Assembly (NCBI GenBank): GCA_016213865.1
Contig: JACQZL010000223.1
Location: forward strand, 1 to 7,888
Source of the DNA: Candidatus Rifleibacteriota bacterium
GTDB lineage: Bacteria; UBP17; UBA6191; JACPRK01
Direction of reading: 5' to 3'
DNA: 7,888 nt
The notes under the pieces were generated by a model, which worked only from the letters and a program-made list of their open reading frames with translations, ran no database searches and was not told where the DNA came from. Positions 1-5,411 of the stretch are shown one piece after another. A program made the translations under genes and the position numbers. How positions within the stretch are numbered: position 1 is the stretch's first letter; every line of letters begins with the position of its first letter.

Positions 1-40
1 GGGGCCTGAGGCCGGATTACGATCGAGTTGGCCCGTGACC

Positions 41-61
41 CGGGAGCGCCGGCCGCTCCCG
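41..61 (-). repeat. 8-bp hairpin just after gatC
   Basis: A perfect 8-bp inverted repeat, CGGGAGCG and CGCTCCCG, encloses a 5-nt loop (49-53). It starts 11 nt past the gatC stop. It would form a stable GC-rich stem in the gatC transcript. No T-run follows on the minus strand, so it is at best a weak or factor-assisted terminator, or a 3'-end stabilising stem. Confidence 0.4.
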
Positions 62-72
62 CTCAGGCGAGG

Positions 73-381
73 TCAAACGACCTTCGGGACCTTGAAGGAG
101 TCGGCTGTCCGGCACGGAGCGTTGGCCAGAACCCGATCCCGAGGCTCCGAGGGGGCCGGATCATCGGGCCGGGTGACGCTGGCCAGGTCGAGAGCGTGGC
201 TGGTCGGCTCGACGCCGTCGAGCGCCAGTTGCTCGAGTCTCTCGACGTAACCGACGATCTGTTGCAGGTCGGCGACGTAGGAGGGGATCTCGTCCTCCGA
301 GAGGCCTAGCCTGGAGAGGCGGCAGAGGTACTCGACCAGGGCCCGGTCCGGCGGCGGGCGTTGCGGTTTGACGTCGGCCAC
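73..381 (-). CDS. gatC: Asp-tRNA(Asn)/Glu-tRNA(Gln) amidotransferase subunit C
   Basis: This gene encodes GatC, the small scaffold subunit of the GatCAB amidotransferase. In the cytoplasm that enzyme converts mischarged Glu-tRNA(Gln) and/or Asp-tRNA(Asn) to the correct amide form. GatC stabilises GatA and bridges it to GatB and has no catalytic residues of its own. The 102-residue product has the family layout: a helical start (VEYLCRLSRLGLSEDE, residues 16-31), a second helix with DLQQIVGYVERLEQL (38-52), the GVEPTSH turn (56-62), a shortened RPDD where relatives usually have lReDe (71-74), LANAP (85-89) and the C-terminal FKVPKVV (96-102). The length is close to the usual 95-100. The start is GTG; no strong Shine-Dalgarno precedes it, but an earlier start would enter the upstream terminator. 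It begins 85 nt after the lipoprotein stop. gatA is not found in the 72 bases downstream. The remaining doubt is only about the exact start. Confidence 0.93.
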   Translation of the reverse strand: MADVKPQRPPPDRALVEYLCRLSRLGLSEDEIPSYVADLQQIVGYVERLEQLALDGVEPTSHALDLASVTRPDDPAPSEPRDRVLANAPCRTADSFKVPKVV

Positions 382-406
382 GATGCCGCCAGCGTACCAC
401 AGCGCC

Positions 407-461
407 GGAAAAGCCGCAGGCTGCGAGCCGGACCGAGGCCGATCCAGCCTGCAGCCTGCGG
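407..461 (-). terminator. Probable intrinsic terminator after the lipoprotein gene
   Basis: On the minus strand the stem CCGCAGGCTGC (461-451) pairs perfectly over 11 bp with GCAGCCTGCGG (424-414) and is followed by CTTTTCC. The stem begins 5 nt after the TAG stop of the lipoprotein gene and ends before the gatC start, which is where a terminator separating the two genes would be expected. The 26-nt loop is long, but part of it can pair internally (GGAT with GTCC). The T-run is only four bases, so efficiency is uncertain. Confidence 0.7.
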
Positions 462-466
462 TGGTC

Positions 467-3400
467 CTACAGCGCCGACGGAACCGTGAACGTCCGCTGC
501 AGTGTCTGGCCGGTCGCGGTGTCCAGGACCGAGAGCGTGAAGGCCGTGTTGTTGCCTCCCGTGCGGACCGTGAACGTCCGCGTGCCCGTGATGGTCAGGG
601 TCGTCCCCGCGGTCACCGTCGGGAGGAAGGGACCGATGCCGCCGGTGATGGCGAACGTCTCGTCGGCGATCGGCTCAGTCGGCGGGTTGCCGTGGACCAG
701 GCCCAGCGGCAGTTGCGACGAGAGGGTTCGGGAGATGGTGTCCTCTCCCGTGGCCAGGCGCTGCCCGGTCGGAGTGAAGACCGTGGCCGAGACCTTGACG
801 GTGACGCCCACGTCACCCGTGGCCACGTCGCCCGTCGCGAGGTCGTTCGTGAGATCGAAGGTGAAGTCCGTTCCGCCCTGCTGGGTGTCGGACATCGCGA
901 TGCGAGCCGACGAGCCGCTCACGACGGGGCAGTCGCTGCCGCCGCTGCCGGCCCCGGAGACGACGCCCTTGGGCGTGCTGGTGATGCAGACGACCGTGTT
1001 GCCCGGCAGCGGATTGCCGTTCGGGTCGCTGACGGTCACCAGGAAGGTCTGGAAGCCGCCGTTTGCGATGGTCGTGCTGGATTCCAGCGGTACGATGTCG
1101 ACGACGGGCGAGCCGCTGAAAAGGACGCGGGTCGTGTCGTAGATGTCGTTGTCGAGTTGCGGATTGACCGTGATGGTGCCGGATCCGAGGGTCCCGATTC
1201 TGCCCACCTCGGTGAAGGTGACGGTCGCCGGATCGGCGGCCGTCGGGTTGCGACTGAGCCAGACCTGCCGGCCGTCGCCACCGATCCAGAGGTTGCCGCC
1301 CGCGATGGCCAGGGAGCGAAGCCGGCTGTTCGAAAGGGGCTGGGCGTTGCCGGAGAGCGGGCTGCCCAGGGGGAAGAACGTCACGCCGCCATCGACCGAG
1401 CGGAAGAGACCGCCAATCGGGTTCTCGGGCTCGTCATCGTCCACGGTGCAGGCGAAGACCTGCTTGGTGACCGGCTCGACGGTGATGCCCGTGACGCGGA
1501 CGTTCGACAGGTTGGCGAACGAGACGTTGCGGGTTGCCGGCGCCCAGTTGAGGTTGGCCGCCTGGTCGTCGAACAGGTTGTTGCTGGTCGTACGGAAGAC
1601 GCCGCCGACGTCCGTGCCGGCATACAGCGTGAACGCCCGGGCGTTGCCGCCGACCTGGTCGGGGTCCGCGGCCATGCACGTGACGTGCGTCGCCGTGAGG
1701 TTGAGGTTGGCCGGCAGCCACCTTAGAAGGTCCGTGGCCTGGGCGTCCGTGATGTTGGCCTCTCCGACGATCCGGAAGGCAGCGGCGCCCACCGTTCCGC
1801 TGGTCAGCTTGAAGACGCCTCCGCCCAGGGTGCCCGCGAAGAGGACGACGTCGTTGACGTTGCCTGGCATACGGACCAGCGCGAGGGAGACGACGTTCGT
1901 GTTGGTCAGGTCGGCGTTGACCGGGACCCACGTGAAACCGCCGTTGGTCGACCGATAGACGCCGGCGCCCAGCGTGGCCGCGTAGACGATGGCGTTGTCC
2001 GCCAGGGGCGTCTGGTTCGCCCTCGAGTTCAGGCTCACGGCGATGGCGGTGATGGGGACCAGCTCCGGGATGCCCCGGTCGTAGTCGTAGCTGACGCGCA
2101 GCGCGGCCGCGGGGCCCGTCCTGAGGAAGCGGAGCTGCGTCGGAGTGTCGAAGACGAAGTCGGTCCGGCGAACGGAGCCATCCATGACGACCGTTCGGGC
2201 CCTGATGGTGACAGCCGGGACCTGTAGCGTGAAAGCCAGCGGATCCGCCGTTGTACCCGGGGTCTCGTTCTCGATGCGGCCGCGGCCTGAACGCTGGACC
2301 CAGATCCCGCCCGAGCCGGTCGAGCGGAACAGTCCCAGCTCGGTCCCGGCATACAGGATGCCGTTCATGCCGGGGCGCGGGTCGACGGCCAGGGCGCGCA
2401 CGTAGCCATTGGCCAGGCCGGTGCGGCCGTTGCCGACGTTGAGCCACGACATGTTGCCGAAGGGGAGGAACCCCGAGGCGGAGAACGTACCCTGGTAGAC
2501 GCCGCCGCCGTCGGCGCCGGCGTAGGCGATTCCCGTGCGGGTGACGTCCGGGGCCAGGGCCAGGACCGTCGAGTCAACGCCCGAGTTAGTCTGGGCCTGC
2601 ACCCCGACGAACCCGCTCGCGGGGCGCGGCTCCTGACTCTGCAGGGTCGCCGTGCCCTGGCTGATCGCCGGCGCGGTCTGGGTCGACGCGGTCACCTGCG
2701 CGGCCGAGTCGAGCGTGAAGTAGTCGAAGGACGTGAAGCTGACCCTCGTCCCTGCGATGACCGGGTTGTTGAATCGGTCCGCGAGGTAGGCCGTGATGAA
2801 GTCGAAGATGCCCGCCCTGAGCAGGCCCGGGATGTTGAGGATCTCGGGGATGACGCTCAGGTTCTGGCCCGCGGGCAATCCGCCCGAGATGCTGACCGTG
2901 ACCGGCTCGCTGTGGGGCTCGCCGGGATCCGGACGGCCGTTGCGGATGGCGTTGTCGATGAACGCGATGAGCCGCACCGTCCCCGCGCGGATGCCCGAGC
3001 GCAGGATCGTCGAGGCCCGGCCGTTCAGCACCAGGGCGCCCGTGGTGACCGACGCGCCCGCGCCCGGCTCGAGGTTCTCGCCGCCGTGCAGACCGCCGTT
3101 TTCCAGGACGAACTGGACGCGGTCCGTGGCCGAGCGTGCAACGTTGTCGTTGATGTCGAGCACATCGAAGGTCACCTGCGTCACGGTCGGGAACGCCGAC
3201 CCCTGGACGAAGATGACCGAGGTCGTCGGGTTGGGGCGGATGCTGGAGGACAGCACCAGATGGTCCGGAGGGCCGAACTTGGGCGAGACGAAAATCGAGG
3301 TCGTGGCGTTCAGACCCACCTGCGAGCCGGCCCCGACGGCCTGCGCCCTCAGGGTGATGAACAGCCCGTTCGAGAGCAGGCTGGCCGGCACCTGGTTCAT

Positions 3401-4813
3401 GCTGAAGGTGGCCAGCGCCGTGCCGGTGCTGTCGGTGGCGGCCGTCGTGGGGAAGATGACCCCCGCGCTCTGGTCGCTCGAGAAGTTGACGAAGACGCCC
3501 GGCGGGAACGAGCCGTTCTGGGCCTGGACCCTGGCGCGCATCTGGACCGAGAAGCTGCCGCCGGCCGCGACCGACGTCTGCGGCGGGATCGCGGCCAGGC
3601 TGATCAAGGCCAGGGTAGGTGTCTCCGCAAAGAGGGTGATCGGGGAGCTCCCGGCGAACTGGTACTCCACGTCGTTGATGACCTTGGAGGCGAAGACGTT
3701 CACTGCCAGCACCAGGCCGGCGCCCAGTTGGGACGCCTGCACGTTGGTGAGGACTAGGGTGGTCGTCGCGGTGCCGCTCGAGCTGATGCGAATTCGCTGG
3801 CTTTCACACGCCGTTGCGGTCAGCGGGGCGGGGCACGGCGTGAAGTAGCCCGTGATCGAGTTGGGCGCCGGACTCCTGAAGGGTGGGTTGAGCGTGAACT
3901 CCGCATCGGCTCCGACGGCGGTCGAGGGGAACTGGGCCGTCAACGGAATGGCCAACGTGCTGCCGTTACGAACTGCCATCCGGAGAGTCGACGGCGTGAA
4001 CACGACGGAGTTGGGAAAGGTCGGCGGCAGGTTCCCGCCGCCGCCTGCACCGCCGCTTCCCGACGTGGCCAGACGGAACTCCGTGAGCGTGGAGATCGCG
4101 CCGATGGTCGTCTGGATGTAGCCTCGTACTCCGGTCCGGGTCTGCTCGGGGGTCAAGGGGCCCAGGAACACCCTGGCGCCGTAGGTCCCGTCGATGGCGA
4201 CGTTGGCATTGGGGACTACCCGACTGGACAGCGAGTCTCCGTTGTGGTCCAGGACTGTCAGGGCGACTGGCGTCCCGGTCCTCAGGAAGAAAGGATCGGT
4301 GAACACCACCGTCACGTCGACCGCGTCCGTGGTGGTCGGGGCCGGCGAGACTGTCGTCTGGAAGTGAACCGGGGTGACCGGGACCAGCGTGATGGGGATC
4401 CTGGCGACCGCTCGACCTGCTCGCACCACGACGGTGACGGTGCCGGGCACCGTGCCGGCGGTGAAGATCACCTGGGCGACGCCGTGGGTGTTGGTGTTGC
4501 CCGTGGCGGCAATGAAGCCGCTCCCGGGTGCGTTTGCAGGACCCTTCTCCAGCCCCAACGTGAGGAGGACGTCCGAGAAAGTCAGCAGCCCCAGGTCGTT
4601 GAAGACCCGAGCAATCACGGTCGCCGAGGATGCGCCGTCAGCGGGAATCTGGCTGGGGAACACCTCCAGCTCGATGCGCTCAGGCTGCTTGGCGATGATC
4701 TTGAAAGCACCGTCCGAGTCCTGGACGGAGCTCTTCTCGCCACATCCCGCAGTGACCAACATCAGGCTGGCGACGAACAAGGCGAAGGCGACGTTCCAAC
4801 GCTTCGGTGCCAT
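467..4813 (-). CDS. Giant Ig-like/beta-propeller lipoprotein, probably cell-surface
   Basis: The product is a 1448-residue predicted lipoprotein of unknown function. The N-terminus MAPKRWNVAFALFVASLMLV is a lipoprotein signal sequence ending in TAGC with Cys24 as the lipidation site; Thr at -3 is less usual than Leu. No Asp follows the Cys, which would favour the outer membrane if Lol-type sorting applies. Residues ~45-145 resemble a Big_1/invasin-type Ig domain (IELEVFPSQIPADG, then HGVAQVIFTAG and GTVTVVV). More Ig-like beta modules follow to ~755, with a Gly-rich linker at 251-260. Seven repeats of the type ILYAGTELGLFRST start near 762, 819, 942, 990, 1062, 1118 and 1175. Asp-boxes are STNGGFTW (955-962) and SVDGGVTF (1139-1146). 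This predicts a seven-bladed propeller. Ig-like domains resume at ~1235-1365, followed by a short beta tail. The start at 4813 was chosen over an in-frame ATG at 4876 because a strong ribosome site and the signal peptide both fit it. It lies between the Tad genes and gatC, probably with its own promoter. Adhesion or substrate binding is a guess. Confidence 0.93.
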   Translation of the reverse strand: MAPKRWNVAFALFVASLMLVTAGCGEKSSVQDSDGAFKIIAKQPERIELEVFPSQIPADGASSATVIARVFNDLGLLTFSDVLLTLGLEKGPANAPGSGFIAATGNTNTHGVAQVIFTAGTVPGTVTVVVRAGRAVARIPITLVPVTPVHFQTTVSPAPTTTDAVDVTVVFTDPFFLRTGTPVALTVLDHNGDSLSSRVVPNANVAIDGTYGARVFLGPLTPEQTRTGVRGYIQTTIGAISTLTEFRLATSGSGGAGGGGNLPPTFPNSVVFTPSTLRMAVRNGSTLAIPLTAQFPSTAVGADAEFTLNPPFRSPAPNSITGYFTPCPAPLTATACESQRIRISSSGTATTTLVLTNVQASQLGAGLVLAVNVFASKVINDVEYQFAGSSPITLFAETPTLALISLAAIPPQTSVAAGGSFSVQMRARVQAQNGSFPPGVFVNFSSDQSAGVIFPTTAATDSTGTALATFSMNQVPASLLSNGLFITLRAQAVGAGSQVGLNATTSIFVSPKFGPPDHLVLSSSIRPNPTTSVIFVQGSAFPTVTQVTFDVLDINDNVARSATDRVQFVLENGGLHGGENLEPGAGASVTTGALVLNGRASTILRSGIRAGTVRLIAFIDNAIRNGRPDPGEPHSEPVTVSISGGLPAGQNLSVIPEILNIPGLLRAGIFDFITAYLADRFNNPVIAGTRVSFTSFDYFTLDSAAQVTASTQTAPAISQGTATLQSQEPRPASGFVGVQAQTNSGVDSTVLALAPDVTRTGIAYAGADGGGVYQGTFSASGFLPFGNMSWLNVGNGRTGLANGYVRALAVDPRPGMNGILYAGTELGLFRSTGSGGIWVQRSGRGRIENETPGTTADPLAFTLQVPAVTIRARTVVMDGSVRRTDFVFDTPTQLRFLRTGPAAALRVSYDYDRGIPELVPITAIAVSLNSRANQTPLADNAIVYAATLGAGVYRSTNGGFTWVPVNADLTNTNVVSLALVRMPGNVNDVVLFAGTLGGGVFKLTSGTVGAAAFRIVGEANITDAQATDLLRWLPANLNLTATHVTCMAADPDQVGGNARAFTLYAGTDVGGVFRTTSNNLFDDQAANLNWAPATRNVSFANLSNVRVTGITVEPVTKQVFACTVDDDEPENPIGGLFRSVDGGVTFFPLGSPLSGNAQPLSNSRLRSLAIAGGNLWIGGDGRQVWLSRNPTAADPATVTFTEVGRIGTLGSGTITVNPQLDNDIYDTTRVLFSGSPVVDIVPLESSTTIANGGFQTFLVTVSDPNGNPLPGNTVVCITSTPKGVVSGAGSGGSDCPVVSGSSARIAMSDTQQGGTDFTFDLTNDLATGDVATGDVGVTVKVSATVFTPTGQRLATGEDTISRTLSSQLPLGLVHGNPPTEPIADETFAITGGIGPFLPTVTAGTTLTITGTRTFTVRTGGNNTAFTLSVLDTATGQTLQRTFTVPSAL

Positions 4814-4820
4814 GGACAGA

Positions 4821-4827
4821 TCCTCCT
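4821..4827 (-). promoter_or_regulatory. Ribosome binding site fixing the lipoprotein start
   Basis: On the minus strand AGGAGGA lies 7 nt upstream of the ATG at 4813. This is a near-perfect Shine-Dalgarno sequence at a normal distance. It decides the start: the protein then begins directly with a lipoprotein signal sequence, whereas the longer in-frame reading from 4876 would put 21 non-signal residues in front of it. Confidence 0.85.
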
Positions 4828-5021
4828 GGCTTTGCTTGACGAGGCCTGGCCCGACTCGGACGAATGGCGGGCACAATGGGATGGCCTTGGCGAGCAGAAT
4901 TCACTATCCCATCGGCGGCTGGCGGTCCGAAGTTGAGAGCTTCGGACGGGCCGGCACGGAGGCCCCGGGGTCGCTCGGGGCGGGAGCATTCCTGAAAGGT
5001 GGGAAGTCGCATCACTGCGTC
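4828..5021 (-). other. Noncoding 5' leader/promoter region of the lipoprotein gene, with a hairpin
   Basis: No coding sequence is convincing in this stretch: the ORFs crossing it show no family resemblance and overlap the repeat element or the lipoprotein gene. The main structure is a perfect 8-bp inverted repeat, GTCCGAAG (4925-4932) and CTTCGGAC (4940-4947), around a 7-nt loop, about 110 nt upstream of the start codon. In an mRNA starting further upstream it would form a leader stem-loop; otherwise it could be an operator-like dyad. I found no clear -35/-10 pair. The promoter of the lipoprotein gene must lie here or in the repeat element if the gene is not read through from tadC. Confidence 0.45.
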
Positions 5022-5136
5022 GGGGGCTTCCTCCTGTCTTGGTGGTGGCGGGTCTCCAGACCAATGGCATTAGTCCTCATGGTTCCCATCTCCTGCCATG
5101 GATTTGCCGGCGAGGCCGCAACGACAGCCACGCCGC

Positions 5137-5165
5137 AAGGTAGAAGCGGCTTCCAGCCGCTTTTT
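5137..5165 (+). repeat. REP-like hairpin 1 (AAGCGGC, loop TTCCA) with T-run
   Basis: AAGCGGC (5144-5150) and GCCGCTT (5156-5162) pair perfectly around the loop TTCCA, and the plus strand continues with a run of five T in total (5161-5165). In form this is an intrinsic terminator on the plus strand, but no plus-strand gene leads into it. It looks like one half of a REP-type palindrome pair. Its outer edge AAGGTAGAAGCGGC (5137-5150) is the exact reverse complement of the outer edge of hairpin 2. Confidence 0.6.
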
Positions 5166-5202
5166 GGGCGCCTGGTCACGCGACAGCGACTTGTCCGGAC
5201 CT

Positions 5203-5232
5203 GTGGAAGCGGCAAGATGCCGCTTCTACCTT
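5203..5232 (-). repeat. REP-like hairpin 2 (GAAGCGGC, loop AAGAT), inverted partner of hairpin 1
   Basis: GAAGCGGC (5206-5213) and GCCGCTTC (5219-5226) form a perfect 8-bp stem around AAGAT. GCCGCTTCTACCTT (5219-5232) is the exact 14-bp inverted copy of 5137-5150. The two hairpins therefore face each other about 40 nt apart, as in bacterial composite REP elements (BIME-like). The stems share the AAGCGGC sequence but the loops differ. Confidence 0.6.
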
Positions 5233-5266
5233 TCCGACGCCCGTCAGGCCTCTTCCGGCGCTGGAA

Positions 5267-5395
5267 TTAATACCATTGGTCTCCAGACCCGCCAGGCCAG
5301 CGCAGGAGGAGCCCCTTGAGCCGCGTGAGAAAAGTGTCGGCGTACCGGCCGTCCCGGGCCAGGACCGTCTGGCGCGTGAGATTGCGGATCTGCAC
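5267..5395 (-). pseudogene. Truncated DUF192-family gene (N-terminal remnant)
   Basis: Read from a GTG at 5395, 16 nt after the tadC stop, the minus strand gives 42 codons beginning VQIRNLTRQTVLA (the GTG would be read as Met) and continuing RDGRYADTFLTRLKGLLLR, then WPGGSGDQWY and a TAA stop. The first 27-31 residues match the start of DUF192 (COG1430) proteins: a short strand with NLTRxTVLA, then AD(T/S)F..RL.GLL. Family members are usually about 110-150 residues and continue with a conserved HTFGM-like stretch. That stretch is absent: from about codon 28 the sequence lies inside the repeat element, and I found no remaining part in any minus-strand frame down to the lipoprotein start. DUF192 genes are sometimes neighbours of Tad genes, which supports the position at the operon's end. 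There is no clear ribosome site; coupling to tadC is possible. Confidence 0.7.
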
Positions 5396-5411
5396 CGGCT
5401 GGTTCGGCGAG

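Larger units (their letters stand above)
5022..5315. mobile_element. MITE-like element with long terminal inverted repeats
   Basis: The left arm (5022-5076) and right arm (5263-5315) are imperfect inverted copies. The best-conserved core is TGGCGGGTCT (5046-5055) and AGACCAATGG (5058-5067) against CCATTGGTCT (5273-5282) and AGACCCGCCA (5285-5294). Within each arm GGTCTCCAGACC is nearly palindromic, and its central CC is the main core mismatch. The similarity continues outward as GGGGCTTCCTCCTG (left) against GGGGCTCCTCCTG (right, minus strand). The interior of about 185 bp has no credible gene and holds two REP-like hairpins. Long terminal repeats, small size and no transposase fit a non-autonomous element. 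No clear target-site duplication was found. The right arm covers the last codons of a broken DUF192 gene, which suggests insertion there. An inverted duplication of local DNA is the main alternative. Confidence 0.55.

Noticed and set aside
368..1726. 452-codon plus-strand ORF opposite the lipoprotein gene
   Set aside because: It is rich in Arg, Gly and Asp without domain character and lies wholly opposite the lipoprotein gene, whose product has a signal peptide, repeats and a ribosome site. It is a high-GC shadow.
2793..3848. 351-codon plus-strand ORF (and the overlapping 2912-3757 frame)
   Set aside because: It is antisense to the Ig-like region of the lipoprotein, has no recognisable motifs and no ribosome site, and is explained by high-GC codon use on the other strand.
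4814..4876. N-terminal extension of the lipoprotein to an upstream in-frame ATG
   Set aside because: It would place 21 polar residues before the signal sequence and bury the AGGAGGA site, which fits the ATG at 4813.
4814..5021. Remaining C-terminal part of the DUF192 gene on the far side of the element
   Set aside because: All three minus-strand frames were read; none shows the HTFGM-like or later DUF192 stretches, so a simple insertion without deletion is not supported.
5144..5165. Functional intrinsic terminator on the plus strand
   Set aside because: The hairpin plus T-run has the right form, but no plus-strand gene leads into it; it is better explained as a REP-like palindrome.
5012..5215. 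67-codon minus-strand ORF in the intergenic region
   Set aside because: It is made largely of the repeat element (hairpin stems and left arm) and has no independent support as a gene.
4374..5270. 298-codon plus-strand ORF spanning the lipoprotein start and the repeat element
   Set aside because: It crosses a gene start, a leader and half of an inverted-repeat element, and its sequence shows no family resemblance.
5022..5315. CRISPR array or direct-repeat locus
   Set aside because: The repeats are inverted, only two copies of each occur, and there are no regularly spaced unique spacers or cas genes.
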